Notes: generated by a model from the letters alone, not told the origin. A stretch of 64,000 bases of DNA from Panulirus ornatus (GCF_036320965.1 NC_092232.1:53097482-53161481); one strand, 5' to 3'. Shown: positions 36,691 through 48,734, counted from the first letter of the stretch. Numbers and translations are program-made.

Positions 36691-36990
36691 CGTGTACTGT
36701 CGCTCCTAGTGTTCAAATACTTCTATTGTTAGAGAGCTCGTGTACTATCACTGTTAGAAAGAGTTCAAATACTGTCTCAAGGAGTTCAGAAACTGTTGTG
36801 GTTGGAGTTCATATACTGCCGTTACTGGAGAGAGTTGTTTTACTACGACTGTTAGAAAGATCTCAATCTAATTTGTTAGAAAGAGTTCATATACTATCAT
36901 TGTTAGATATACTGCTGATGTTAGAAAGAGCATCTACTGTTCCTGTTAGGAGGGAGGTCACAAACTGTTGTTAGAGTGTTTATATCTATT
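36465..36990. repeat. About 30-bp minisatellite with two internal (GA)n expansions
   Basis: Variants of GTTAGAGAGAGTTCATGTAC plus TGTCGCT recur across the region. In most units the GA run is 2-4 repeats. In one it is about 40 repeats (36524-36604) and in another about 17 (36655-36688). The phrase CATGTACTGTCGCTC flanks the expanded runs, so the microsatellites lie within minisatellite units. Confidence 0.88.
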
Positions 36991-37465
36991 GGTATAAGTG
37001 ACAGGTCATATATGCTGCTACTAAAGAACTCAAAGATTTCGTTGTTAAGGTAGGTGCAAATCATGGTTGAACACGTTTAATGAACTGGTATAGATCTGTC
37101 CAGTGTACCAAAAGTCATGGTTCACTGATCAAGCAGACCATCTAATGACTAAATCCAATGAACATATTTGTTTTTGGCGTAACAACTGAGGTATTCAAAC
37201 ATCTTGATTCTAAGTGACGAGGAAGCGTATATCACAGTTGACTGGGAGACAGAGAGCGACCCAAATACCTTAATTGTCACTGCTAACCCTGTGGTCTTGC
37301 AAGGATGTGGACTCTGTTCACAGTCTCATGTTCCGTTCGAAAGTCATTACTGCTCAGGGTGGAGGGCACGCCTCGTGAGTGTAGTTTTTTGGGGAATGAA
37401 AAATGAAGAATGACGAAGCCCCACGCCATTGGCGCCGTTTTCTTTGTCTAGTGTCAACACGAGTT
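36991..37465. other. Unique sequence, no gene seen
   Basis: No supported gene or repeat family. Confidence 0.35.
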
Positions 37466-37469
37466 AGTA

Positions 37470-37730
37470 TACAGGTTGCAGCAGTCAACAACACAGCTCA
37501 CTGCATGACACTGCAGTGTCCAGCACCTACATGTCCCTGAGTGAAGCAGCTGCAACACCAAGCAACACACATCTCCCTTAGCGACGGCGGACAGCCCACG
37601 TCTCCCTGCGTGACGTCGCAACACATCTCCCTGCATGACGTCGAAGGGTGGATGGCCTACGAAAACATCTCCCTAGTTGATGCAGCAGCGCCCAAAAACA
37701 CACAAGTCCCTGAGCGACTTCCAACCTAAT
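37470..37730. repeat. Degenerate CATCTCCCT(G/T)-TGA array
   Basis: Blocks such as ACACATCTCCCTGCATGACG, ACATGTCCCTGAGTGAAGCA and CAAGTCCCTGAGCGAC recur at about 24-33-bp steps. Confidence 0.7.
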
Positions 37731-37792
37731 GGACGACGAAGCCTTCAGATGCAAAACAGACTTTAAGCCTTGGCGGTACAAGCAGAGCCAAA

Positions 37793-37795
<3 letters not shown>

Positions 37796-37880
<85 letters not shown>
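37796..37880. repeat. (GA)n microsatellite
   Basis: Pure GA tract, 42 units. Confidence 0.98.
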
Positions 37881-37883
<3 letters not shown>

Positions 37884-37957
37884 CGTATCTGTCGTTGTCT
37901 GTCGTTGGAGTCAGCTGTGTCAGCTGCGCTGTTTCTCCACTCATCCATTAACAAGCG

Positions 37958-37980
37958 ACACACACACACACACAACACAC
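37958..37980. repeat. Short (CA)n microsatellite
   Basis: CA tract with one interruption. Confidence 0.9.
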
Positions 37981-38477
37981 AGACGATATGCCCTCCCAAT
38001 GTCAAAGCTTGGAATTGGACTCTATTCGTCTGGGAATCTCGCCCTCGCCCCAGACAAGAGTAGCAACTCATTAACGTGAAACATACACAACGTCTCGCCA
38101 GTAACGTAACTGACAAATGCTTTCATCTAAGACCCCAGTCCTTTGTTATACTCCAAACTAGCTGTACAGTCCCGTAAAGAACTGGTATGAAGTGTGATCT
38201 ACCGTCTCTCCTTTTCGCCGAGCGATGTTCATGTGAATTTAAAAGAGTCAACAGAGTTGTTCGTATGCAAGTCGAAGCAGTGATAGTGGAGAGCCAGCAA
38301 CATCAGGGAACAGGACTCTACTGAATCTTTACGTTAGTATTTCCTGACTGAAGTACGACGGGATCTTCCTCCCCATGAGGAGGGATATTCGTTATTGAAA
38401 TATTAACAACAGCTGATAATATTGATCATAATTATCGAGATAATGATAAATCAAGTTGCTTGCTCTGAGTTGATCAG

Positions 38478-38479
<2 letters not shown>

Positions 38480-38552
<73 letters not shown>
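38480..38552. repeat. (CT)n microsatellite
   Basis: Pure CT tract, 36 units. Confidence 0.98.
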
Positions 38553-38554
<2 letters not shown>

Positions 38555-38865
38555 GTAAATCAGGCTGCTCTCTTTCTCTCTGGGTTTCGATCACAAGTTT
38601 CTTTAAAAAGTTCGTCGAGAGCTGCGACAACCACAACCCGGGCGCTTGTAATCAACGCTTTGTTCTGCCACATTAAGTCCAGCTCTCGTTTCTGTTCGTC
38701 ACAAGCAATTTACGTCCGTCGACATCTGTCGGTGCTGTTATCACTCATCCAAGACCATTGGCCATGTACATCATGGCTTGTAAACTACGAGGCGTATACA
38801 CGGGTCTCGATCTGCTCATATGCCCTCCACACAAACACACGGTGCCATCACCAGACGGACTTCCT

Positions 38866-39130
38866 TCTAGCGCACCTCACCCTGGCAGAACCTCCACCGC
38901 CTCCTACACACCTCCCAGTGCACCTCACCCTGGCAGACCCTCCACTGCCTCCCACACACCTCCTAGTACATCTCACGCTGGCAGACCCTCTACTGCCTTC
39001 CACACACCTCCCACTGCACCTCACCCTCATCAACTTTCCACTGCCTCCCACACACAGACTTCCTCCCAGAGCACCTCATCCTGGCAGACCCTCTACTGCC
39101 TCCCACACGCCTCCCAGTGCACCTGTCCCC
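38866..39130. repeat. 48-bp minisatellite, about 5.5 copies
   Basis: GCACCTCACCCTGGCAGACC plus CTCCACTGCCTCCCACACAC plus CTCCCAGT recurs at 38872 and 38920, then at about 48-bp steps, with an insertion near 39055. As 48 is divisible by three, the phases give 16-residue repeats (APHPGRPSTASHTPPS, HLTLADPPLPPTHLP). The 225-codon frame at 38660-39337 owes its length to this array and is not called a gene. Confidence 0.92.
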
Positions 39131-39429
39131 GGCGGAGATAAAAGAGCCGTGTATTGTCGAGTTTATTGTTGCCGTCCGTCAACACGGCCAGTGGAGAGGA
39201 CCCAGACACCTCCAGCCACACGTCTCTGGGCGACACCTGCCCAGATGAAGGATACCATAATGATTTTCCCCGTCAGCTTTCCTCGCGCAAAAATTCGTCC
39301 ATTTCCCTGGATGTTTTTTTCACCTGTTTCGTTCTAAAGTTCAGACAGGCCTTCAACACTCCCTCCCCCCACACACTGAGTAATCAAAACAAGTGGTAAC
39401 ACTTTACAACCCGAAAGAAATGTTTCTGT

Positions 39430-39720
39430 GGTCTCGTAGGAATAAAACAGAAGATACAAAATAAGGCTCTACGATTCGTCACAAAAGAAAAATTCCCCTA
39501 CATTGAAAGCATAGCAGAATAGCACGAACGATTAAGGATTATACCAGTTGGTTCATGCGTAAGAGAAACATCCCAGAAAGTATGGCAGAGACTTGAAGAC
39601 AACGATGATACAAACCACAGACAAACCCCAAGATCTTCACAACACTACAAACATGGAAAGCAACATCTTTATTTCCCTCGAAGCCTCAAACCATTAAAGG
39701 AGGCTTCAGTCATGCATCAA
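39430..39720 (+). pseudogene. Jockey-like retrotransposon C-terminal relic
   Basis: One frame reads KIQNKALRFVTKEKFPYIES, then an in-frame stop after AE, then HERLRIIPVGSCVRETSQKV and YFPRSLKPLKEA. LQxxQNxALR followed by LHE(R/E)xxxxP is characteristic of the region after the RT domain in Jockey-clade non-LTR retrotransposons. The N-terminal parts are missing and a stop interrupts the frame. It is not evidently related to the LINE at 57 kb. Confidence 0.65.
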
Positions 39721-40624
39721 AATCAACTATGTTTACCTTAGCTTTGTAAATCTCTTCAAAAATCCAAGATAAACACACAAACATCCTTAAGTCTGCTGGA
39801 GGTATATAAATATGGCACCCAAAACACGCTTCCAGATAATCTCCAACATGCATAACAAAACTTACAACCATACACCTGCACACACACTTCAATCTTCTCT
39901 TCCATTTCAAACTATCCCTTCCCCTGTCCCATCTTTCCTCCCTTCATGTAACCATCTAATAAAAAGAATGATTAACACATCCTCACAGAAACGTGCGTCT
40001 TACTCACTGAGGGAATAACATATACTTTGCCATCGCTTGTTTACAATTTACTAAACTGATCTCCGTTGCCATTTGCGTGACTGGTTCTCTGGCTTCCATA
40101 CTGCCTGCATGAGAGCTGTTACTGGGTACGAGTCTGTGCTGAGAGGTGAGGGACAATGTGTAGACCATTCTTGCCGCGTCGCTTCGCCTCGGGAATTATG
40201 AGAGCGGAGCTGCGATTTATGGTACCGCTAAAGTTCAGAGATTCGCCGTGGAATTTTATTAGCCTTGTAGACTCAACGCGCTATACCTCAGCAGTGGCAT
40301 CGCCTGCAATTCGCCATGAGGGATTGCGCGGCAGCTTGATGCGTCGCTTTCCGCAGCTCTCCCCTGTCGAACTCTGGACCCAGACTCTAAGAGTACCTGA
40401 CGGTGCAAAGGGTATATACGCAGGCCCTCAAGAGGCCGCCACTAATGGCTTCTTGCTCGCTAGGGGGAAAGGGAGGGGAAGCATCAGACTTGGTCCATAG
40501 CGTTCACTCTCAAGCCTCAACATCCACTCTCCTCCCTCTCTCGCATCACCCCATCCCCGCTTGCGTAGAATGGGTAGATCATCTTCATTACACGCTGTGG
40601 AGGAGGACGTTCATCTACAGCGTG
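39721..40624. other. Unique sequence, no gene seen
   Basis: The frame at 40156-40500 (114 codons) is GC-richer than its surroundings but shows no recognisable domain or splice context, so it is left uncalled. Confidence 0.35.
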
Positions 40625-40659
40625 TAGAGAGAGAGAGAGAGGGAGAGAGAGAGAGAGAG

Positions 40660-40696
<37 letters not shown>
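40625..40696. repeat. (GA)17 then (TG)18 compound microsatellite
   Basis: A GA tract with one G insertion passes through GC into a pure TG tract. Confidence 0.96.
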
Positions 40697-40698
<2 letters not shown>

Positions 40699-40854
40699 AA
40701 TGGCCAGTCCTTTGTGACGACACCCGCCTCTTTCGAAGGATGCTGCATTTCAAGGGAGGGCCGCCCCCACTCTCGCCTGGAGTGTACAAAGGACACAAAA
40801 GGATTGCTAGAAACGGCAAAAATTTCGCGAGCGAAATTAGCACATCTCTCTTTA

Positions 40855-41070
40855 CAGAATATCTCACCATTAGTATCTCTCCCTCCACACCATCTCTCAC
40901 CATCAGTGCCTCCCACCACACCATCTCTCACTATCTGTACGTCTCTCTCCACACTCTCTCACCATCAGTATGTCTCCCCGCACACTCTTTATCACAATTA
41001 ATATGTCTCCCTCCTCACTATCTCTCACCACCAGTGTGTCTCCCTCCACCCCATCTCACTCATTATCAGC
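40855..41070. repeat. About 33-bp CT-rich minisatellite, 6 copies
   Basis: Variants of ATCTCTCACCATCAGTATGT plus CTCCCTCCACACC, head to tail with small indels. Confidence 0.88.
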
Positions 41071-41331
41071 CTTATCTTATCGCTGTGTTCTCTAAAATGA
41101 TGTTTGTTCCTGTATAACAATTCCCAGTTTCTTGACGTCAACTTCACCATTTCTTCTCCAGTAGGAACTTGCTACGCTGGTGCTGAAATAGCGTCAATTG
41201 TCCCATGACTAAATCCTTCGTACTTCTTCTCATCATTAAATCCCATTCACATCTCTTCCTGGCACCTGCCTACCGTACTGAATTCTCTCTTCACTTACCT
41301 TTTGATTCTCCTCGTTTTCTGCAGTTCTATT

Positions 41332-42022
41332 CAACTCCCCGAGTCATGTGTCATACATCTGACCATACTCTCTATCGTATTCGTATGTCAGAAAGGACAC
41401 CAACTCCCCGAGTCATGTGTCATACATCTGACCATACTCTCTATCGTATTCGTATGTCAGAAAGGACACCAACTCCCCGAGTCATGTGTCATACATCTGA
41501 CCATACTGTCTATCGTATTCGTATGTCAGAAAGGACACCAACTCCCCGAGTCATGTGTCATACATCTGACCATACTCTCTATCGTATTCGTATGTCAGAA
41601 AGGACACCAACTCCCCGAGTCATGTGTCATACATCTGACCATACTCTCTATCGTACTCGTATGTCAGAAAGGACACCAACTCCCCGAGTCATGTGTCATA
41701 CATCTGACCATACTCTCTATCGTATTCGTATGTCAGAAAGGACACCAACTCCCCGAGTCATGTGTCATACATCTGACCATACTCTCTATCGTATTCGTAT
41801 GTCAGAAAGGACACCAACTCCCCGAGTCATGTGTCATACATCTGACCATACTCTCTATCGTATTCGTATGTCAGAAAGGACACCAACTCCCCGAGTCATG
41901 TGTCATACATCTGACCATACTCTCTATCGTACTCGTATGTCAGAAAGGACACCAACTCCCCGAGTCATGTGTCATACATCTGACCATACTCTCTATCGTA
42001 CTCGTATGTCAGAAAGGACACC
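41332..42022. repeat. 69-bp minisatellite, 10 near-identical copies
   Basis: CAACTCCCCGAGTCATGTGT starts units at 41332, 41401, 41470 and so on to 41953, exactly 69 bp apart. The eleventh start at 42022 has already diverged (CAACGACGAC). Differences are very few: CTGTCTAT for CTCTCTAT in one unit and TACTCG for TATTCG in some. Because 69 is 3 x 23, two phases stay open, giving frames of 289 and 252 codons with 23-residue repeats (TPRVMCHTSDHTLYRIRMSE and LPESCVIHLTILSIVFVCQK). Two open phases in one array argue for a DNA-level repeat and not selection on a protein. The 289-codon frame starts at 41205 with a hydrophobic MTKSFVLLLIIK, so a repeat protein is possible but weakly supported. Confidence 0.97.
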
Positions 42023-42200
42023 AACGACGACTGATGCTAACGCTATTCTCTGTGGGATAACAGGAGATCCTTAATCCTCCTTCCCTCGTCAGACGTGTTA
42101 CCATCTACAAATGCTTTGAATATTACTGTAGGAATGAAATTCTTGGATCCATTTTTCCCCATTCTTTTTTCTCTCTGCTTTGCTACTTTCATCAGTGGTG

Positions 42201-42203
<3 letters not shown>

Positions 42204-42268
<65 letters not shown>
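42204..42268. repeat. (GA)n microsatellite
   Basis: Pure GA tract, about 32 units. Confidence 0.98.
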
Positions 42269-42271
<3 letters not shown>

Positions 42272-42979
42272 GCTCCATTCAGGATTAATCCCACATCCCA
42301 CGACGAACCCCCCCTCCCTCCCCCCTTTCACCATCTACGAACGCGTCGTCAACGATCCTTCATCTCTTCCACCAATCACGAACACCTTAGCCATCCACGG
42401 ACGTCCTCCTAACCATCCTGGAACGCTTCCACCAACAACCACGGACGCTTCCTACGTCCCAGGAACACCTTCAACACCCACGTACAACACCCATCACCTT
42501 ATGAGACCCCCCATCACCTTACAACACATTCTCCTCTACCCCCTTGAACATCTCCCGTCCCCACAAATGAATAAATACACCAAGAACTCACACCATCACT
42601 ACTCCCAAGACGTCGTCACTACCCAAGAAATACGTCCTTTAGCCAAGAACATAACCACCTTATACCACGACCAGCACCAGCAGGTAACAAAGAGATCCCT
42701 CGCTACTTAATTTCCCTCGACCAAACCCAAGAGATGAATGGCTCACCTCCCCAAACAGGCAGGTGTGACAAAACTGGTATTTAAGGCCATTTCTACTCCC
42801 TCGGGGCGAGGGAAGAATATACAACAAAAACGTATTCTCTTTTGTGCAGGTCATTATCTGTGTTAACTTTACCTAAGTAATCTATTGAACTGACTCACGC
42901 GGGAAAACTTGGAACATAAACTGGGTCGTCCTTAAAATACAGCGGCGTAAATAAGAAATATAATGTCTTCTCAGGCCTT
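42269..42979. other. C-rich unique sequence, no gene seen
   Basis: 42300-42520 contains loosely repeated CACGGACG/CCACCAA(C/T)CA words. The 176-codon frame begins in the GA tract and is rejected. Confidence 0.35.

Positions 42980-43018
<39 letters not shown>
42980..43018. repeat. (GT)n microsatellite
   Basis: Pure GT tract. Confidence 0.97.
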
Positions 43019-43021
<3 letters not shown>

Positions 43022-43264
43022 GGAGAAAAGACACGATACATATCCACAAATCGATGGAACTTGGCAATACGAATGCAAATAGTAATCATACACAAGGCAT
43101 TTTTGGCCATAATACGATCCCTTGGATAATGTGGTGGAAGCCTTGGTGGATGGTATTATCTTGACCCACCTGGCTGGCGTCCTGGAGGAGAACCACTGAC
43201 TTCAACACCGAGGCATCATCTTAAGACGAGATCCAGATTGTACATACTGGAATTCAGCCAATCA

Positions 43265-43610
43265 TAAGTGTTCCAATAGTCCAGTGCAAACAAAGATATA
43301 ATCTTGGAACACTGATGGAATGACTATTCTGGAAATCCCACTTCTTTGGAAAGCTTATGAAATAGTAGCTTCCTGGAAAGTCTGTTCGAGAAGTCATTCC
43401 TGGAAGACAGGTACGTCACTTTCAAAGTATGTCACTTTCAAGTCACTTTCAAAAGCTGTCCGGAGAAAAAAAAAAATCAGGAGACCTTGACTGGAAAGCT
43501 ATTAGCGTCGAGTCAGTATGAGGAGCTTACTCCTATAAAGCCAGTGCAAAAAGACAATCCTGGAAAGTCAGTCCCAGAAGCCATTACTGGAAACACATCC
43601 TTTGCCCGTC
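43265..43610. repeat. Possible very old CTGGAAAG-word array
   Basis: CTGGAAAGTC, CTGGAAATCC, CTGGAAGACA, CTGGAAAGCT and CTGGAAACAC recur irregularly, with TCACTTTCAA(A/G) tripled near 43420-43450. Confidence 0.45.
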
Positions 43611-43884
43611 AGTCCAGTGCCCTCCGACGAAGAAAGGAACTGTTACTGTTGGCTTGCCTGATGGCATTCTCCCTACACTGGCAACGAAGAACGTTAACTA
43701 CGTTCTCAAGGGCCGTTGTACCGAGAGAGTCACCTGTTGTGGGCAGTCGGGAGGCAGGTCGAAGGAGCAAGCCGAGGGATGTTGGTAGATGGATGTCGCC
43801 TCAGGTGTGGTGTGGGTAAAATTGCATGCGGTTAAGAAACCCCACACCAGATGATGGGAAAACTCGGCTCTGATATGAGAGAAG

Positions 43885-43931
43885 AGGCGCTCCAGTCACG
43901 GACAGAAGTCCTCATGGGGATAAGGCTTTAA

Positions 43932-43932
<1 letters not shown>
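43885..43932 (-). mobile_element. Short fragment of second LINE family 3' end
   Basis: GCTCCAGTCACGGACAGAAG followed by TCCTCATGGGGATAAGGC matches the ends at 46.85 and 63.09 kb (GGCTCCAGT(C/T)ACGGACA). Only about 45 bp remain. Confidence 0.6.

Positions 43933-43986
<54 letters not shown>
43933..43986. repeat. (GA)n microsatellite
   Basis: Pure GA tract, abutting a LINE fragment. Confidence 0.97.
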
Positions 43987-43990
<4 letters not shown>

Positions 43991-44316
43991 GGCAGAATCC
44001 ATCAGAGGAGAGAAAAACGGATAAATGAAAAGAAATGAAAGGAACACCAAGCATGAAAATGTGTAAGTAAAATGTGGGGGGAAGACTGAAAGGTACATGG
44101 CGTGGCTGCTGAGGGCTCGAGTCTGGGAGGAGTAAGAGAATGTGGTTAACAATTGGAATGATACACAGGCGGGTAAGGCGGGTGGTGGGACCACAGTGTA
44201 TTTGTGTGTTCAGCCCAGCGACAAGCAGGGCGATTGAACATTAGTGACCCGAACAAAATCACATTATGCACAGGCATGGTACATATGGGAAGTTATGAGA
44301 ATGAAAAGATACGTAA

Positions 44317-44323
44317 ATGTGTG

Positions 44324-44388
<65 letters not shown>
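44317..44388. repeat. (GT)n microsatellite
   Basis: GT tract with one GC interruption. Confidence 0.97.
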
Positions 44389-44811
44389 ATTCGTAATCAC
44401 TGAGCATATGGAACTGCCCGGGGTAATACGATCAGCAACGCATACTATAAACCCCGACCAAGTTATCTCTCTCACACTCGGTACACAAATCAGTCAAAAT
44501 CATCTTCCCAATTTCAAAAGCTTAAAAAAAAACCCAACAAGAACGTATAGTACCCACAAGAATATAACAAAGCGCAACACAAACACATCTCTCAACACAA
44601 CACAACCGTAAGATACAAGAAAAACCACAACGGGTGTTCCAGACCTGTCTTTCCCAGTCCTCAACACATTCCTAGGGGATTCCCAGCATACCCAAAATTC
44701 CCCAGTTCCAGCTCTCGCGCCGCCGACATCCATCATCGCCGGTTTGTTCGCTTCTCCCTGAGCAAACAACGCGTGGGAACTTGACGATAGAAAACTACAT
44801 GAAAAAAAAAA

Positions 44812-44876
<65 letters not shown>
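44812..44876. repeat. (GA)n microsatellite after poly-A
   Basis: A 12-A run leads directly into the GA tract. Confidence 0.96.
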
Positions 44877-44878
<2 letters not shown>

Positions 44879-45179
44879 GAGGGTATTTGGGGCGCGTAAA
44901 GAAGAGTAATTGGATGAATTTCTAGCTTAAGAGGTCGAGGCGGTGTGTAACTTTCTTGTTCAATATACAAAGGAGGAGGAGGAGTGGTAGTGTCCTGTTT
45001 CTTGTTTAACACGGCGGGAAATCAAATGTTTTAGTTGGAGCGTTGATGAATGTATGTTCCAACCTCAAGAGCTGAAGAATCTCAACGGTAGCTTCTTGTA
45101 TCTATACTTTAGTGGAGAAGCAAGCATCGCTTCCAGAGTCCTGGATCATGCTATGGGAGGGAGGTAGACTGCATTTCGA

Positions 45180-45260
45180 AACTTTGGGTGACGTTGAGCC
45201 AAGCATTAAGATACAGTGATTTGGGTGACGTTGAGCCAAGCAGTCTTTAAGATAGGGTGA
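45180..45260. repeat. Two-copy tandem duplication
   Basis: TTGGGTGACGTTGAGCCAAG occurs at about 45183 and 45221, each followed by a TTAAGATA block. Confidence 0.88.
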
Positions 45261-45589
45261 TTATGTGAGGGGGAAGTCTGGTGTTTGAGGAGAGGCGAGG
45301 AGCTGCTAATGAGTGTGTGTGGGAGGTTGTCAGATGAGGCGTGTCTACCTTGCCCTAATGGGAGACGTGGATGGCTACAAGGAAATTTAGTGGTATGATC
45401 GACGAGGACCTGGTTATGAGCGAGGACGACCTGGCTAGAAAAAAATATGTCGAACTGGCTACTTGACATGAGGGTGCGAAGGTTCAAGGGTGTTTATAAG
45501 AATGCAAAGGAATGGAGTCTTTACGTATGAAGAAATCACGGAAGCAGAGGCCCCGGAATGCATTTTCTCCTCAGCCGGGACCATGGTAT

Positions 45590-45902
45590 CGACTCATGAA
45601 TATATACAAGGAAACGCTCGACAAGTACATGATTACTGTGTAGGCGTCGGCAACTCAAGGGTGGGCCGTTTTGATAACTGTTTCTTTCCCTCCACCTCGA
45701 AGCTTTGGAACACTCTACCCTCTCATGTCTTTCCCAATAACTATGACCTGGCACATTTTAAAAGACAGGTTTTTCACTTTATCAAAAATGAGTAAATACT
45801 TTCCTATGTCCGTTTTTTTCGCTTTCACAATCGTATCTATATATCAATTAAGACCCAGCTTTGATGTGGGCTTTGCTCCGTGACTGGAGCCTCCAACGTA
45901 AA
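45590..45902 (+). pseudogene. Second LINE family: C-terminus and 3' end
   Basis: The frame ends RVGRFDNCFFPSTSKLWNTL then PSHVFPNNYDLAHFKRQVFH and a stop at 45795. RFDxxFFPxxxxLWNxLPxxVFP...FKxxV is the conserved C-terminal block of many non-LTR retrotransposon polyproteins. The 3' untranslated part ends CGTGACTGGAGCCTCCAACG at about 45900, with no poly-A. The same end is found inverted at 46.84 and 63.08 kb. The 101-codon frame starting at 45490 includes non-homologous upstream sequence. RT core absent. Confidence 0.75.
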
Positions 45903-46117
45903 GGACAGTTCAACGCATTTCATGAACATAAGTGAACCGGGGTTTGGAATGAGTTCCACTACATACATACATCATATTGATAGGTGCTCGTTGTCTCGAA
46001 CCCTGTCTCGAACCACCTATGACGAACCCTTTGCACGCAAGTCGTCTGGGTGAAGGAATGTGACAAAACATATATGACGACGACGAGAATGTGTAGATTT
46101 AATAAGGAAATTCAAAT

Positions 46118-46122
46118 ATGTC

Positions 46123-46155
<33 letters not shown>

Positions 46156-46215
46156 GGAGAAAAAGTATTACACAGATGTTGCCCCGTCTCTTAACCTTGT
46201 ACATATATATATATA

Positions 46216-46268
<53 letters not shown>

Positions 46269-46370
46269 TGTCTTTACTATGTGTGCACATACATAGTAAA
46301 GTGCATAGTGTGTCCACATACACACACCAGCCTAAGCCAGGTGTGTGTGTGTGTGAATCGAAAAGGAATG
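46118..46370. repeat. Composite repeat with (GT)n and (AT)n
   Basis: (GT)14 at 46125-46153, then GATGTTGCCCCGTCTCTTAA CCTTGTAC, (AT)n at 46203-46266 with one TTT interruption, and CATGTCTTTACTATGTGTGC. The blocks recur near 3.4-3.6 kb and 20.0-20.3 kb in other orders, so this is a scrambled dispersed family. Confidence 0.65.
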
Positions 46371-46837
46371 TATCGCGTATTTAGGATGGAGTGAAAGTAA
46401 AGGAAGGTAAAGAAAGCAGAGGAAATCTAATCTAAATGAAAGAAATTTAATCACTGTCATCACGTACAACCCCAGGACAACCTTTAAGGCACTAGCAACC
46501 TTCGAGGCTGCGCTACAATCAGATGCAGGGAAAGGAACTCCTTTGGAGAGAAGAGAAATTCCTTGATGAGTCAGTTCATTTCGTATTTTTGACGTATCAT
46601 CATCTCGCAAAAGGAGACATTTCACGCACGGCGCAACCACACGCCAGGGGGGAATCCGGTAACACCAGGACTTTGATGGACGACACATATCACGTGTGGG
46701 TTATCAAATGTAAAATTCACGACAATCTGGTTTCTCTTGAGTGTAAAAGTTATGCACAGATCATAAATGAACACACAGAATCTCAGGATATAACTTTACA
46801 TGTCTGTCAATATTTCATCTTAATACCTTACCAGTAT

Positions 46838-47200
46838 TACGTTGGAGGCTCCAGTCACGGACAAGAGTCCTCACCGAAGCCGGGCCTTCATGGAATATAG
46901 AGGGATTATGAAAGGAATAAAGAAGAGACAAGAGAGTAGTATTTGCAAATTATGGAGGAAGTGGAAATCCTGGCTTTTAAAACGTGCCAGGTCATAGTTT
47001 TTGGGAAAGACATGAGATGGTAAAGATTTCCAAAGCTTCGAAGATGTGTAGGGAAAGATACAGTTATCAAAACGGCCTACTCTACATTCTCCCGAGTCCC
47101 CAGCACAACCCTAGTGGCTGGTAAGATGGGCGATGGACGACTAATTCCTTCAGATTTGATTCACTGCTGCCTTCCCTCACAGGGAACAGTGAAGAACGAT
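46838..47200 (-). pseudogene. Second LINE family: C-terminus and 3' end, inverted copy
   Basis: The minus-strand 3' end is GACTGGAGCCTCCAACGTAA at about 46838. Upstream in that orientation the decayed C-terminal block reads SKLWKSLPSHVFPKNYDLAR, with frame breaks. It is about 1 kb from the plus-strand copy at 45.6-45.9 kb in opposite orientation. Recognisable sequence extends to about 47.1-47.2 kb. Confidence 0.7.
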
Positions 47201-48732
47201 TTAGTGATATGTGAGCTAAACAAAATACTGGTTCTTTGAAGTACATCATTAATACTTTGATACTTCATAATATTCTTATACTTTATAATTCAATACTTTA
47301 TTAATACTTTCAGAAAAAGGTTCATATGACAAAAAAACATATATGGTACGTATCGAAGGTGAGAAAGGTCTGTAACAGGAGGAAATGTGGATTAACATTA
47401 TACACGAGAAGGACAAGAATTCGGGGAAGAATGGGTCACCAATGGGACCTATAAGAAGGAGAGGAACACCGGTGTAAAAGTGATGCTCCGAGAGACGGTC
47501 AATAAAGGGCCGTGGATGACGGTATTGACAAACGTGTATTGTGAGGGCTGAAGCGTAGCTGTTGGCTGGTCACGGGCGTCCTCGCCACACTGGTGTGTGT
47601 GTGGAGGAGCCACACACAGGACCCGAGGGTGGTGGAATAAAAATGTGTGACACAGAGGGACAAGAATAGAACGTGAGTAATGACGACTCGATGGCGAGAG
47701 GCGGTGAATAAAGACGTGGAAAGTAAAAGATGAGAGACTTTGATGGAAGAAAATGTTAATGGCGGATTTAAAAGCATAAACTATGATTTAAGACTATGAA
47801 AATCTTTGTCTTGGAAGGAAAAAAACAGGTTTTTGTGAATGTGTGGTTTATTCAAGACGAAGTGACACGTTTTTGGTAAGAGATAATACAAACCATGAAA
47901 CGCAAAGAGAACTTTTAAAATGAGGAGGAAAACTGCATGATGAAACCTATCTTAGAAACATTACAATACGGATAATAGCCCAGTCGGCCTCTAAGAAACT
48001 GGGAGACCTGTTTAGATGTCGACATTTCTTAACTTGCGAACAGTTGCTTCGTTTATACAAAGGATTGAACCGTCTATGTATGGTGTACAGGTCTAACAAC
48101 TGAGGTGGTTCTTGCTCTGCATCCTTACTTGACAAGAGGTGAACCGTGTGTGTGTGTGTGTTATGGGTAGTTAGTAACGAGGAGCAATGAGAGGAGACTC
48201 TTGTGTTCACTCACAACACCCAGACATAATTTTAGTCACCTTAATGAAACGTTTCTAAACGTCTGTTAACATAGGCTCATTAACCATGTTTAATAACGCT
48301 TAACAAGTCTTGCAAAATGACCCGTACACAATCCTTCGTCCTCAAGAATATGGTTAAACAAGTCACCTCAGCATTCTATAAAATGTGCGAAACTGTCCCC
48401 CGGCAGTTTTCTATGACAGCGAAAATGAAAGAGGTAAAAAATATGTGTATAACTTAGCAAAAAGTGATTTCATTTCTGCTCACAAAAAAAAAATTATTTT
48501 TTTTTCTATTTCTTGTACATCGTCACCTCACGTTTTACGGTGTCAAGTTTTCGTGTCCCAATGTTGCAAGTCATGAATGTAATTTCGGGAGACGTGACCT
48601 CCCTTCGGAAAGTAACATCTTGAAAAAGGCAGGTCACAGCGAAGTTTGATTTTCATATCGGACTGCCGCAGCGACATAATGGAACGTGAGTGGGTCTCAA
48701 ATTTGCTTCGCAAGGGTTCTTATATCTATCTA

Positions 48733-48734
<2 letters not shown>
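47200..48734. other. Unique sequence, no gene seen
   Basis: 47240-47300 has repeated AATACTTT words. A short (GT) run lies at 48148-48161 and a poly-A/poly-T pair near 48484-48505. Confidence 0.35.

Noticed and set aside
38660..39337. 225-codon proline/leucine-rich frame
   Set aside because: Explained by the 48-bp array, which reads open in two phases. The flanks have no coding character.
41205..42074. 289-codon frame as a repeat-protein gene
   Set aside because: Its length comes from a 69-bp array that is open in two phases. No recognised domain, promoter or splice context. Kept as a repeat with the coding idea noted as weak.
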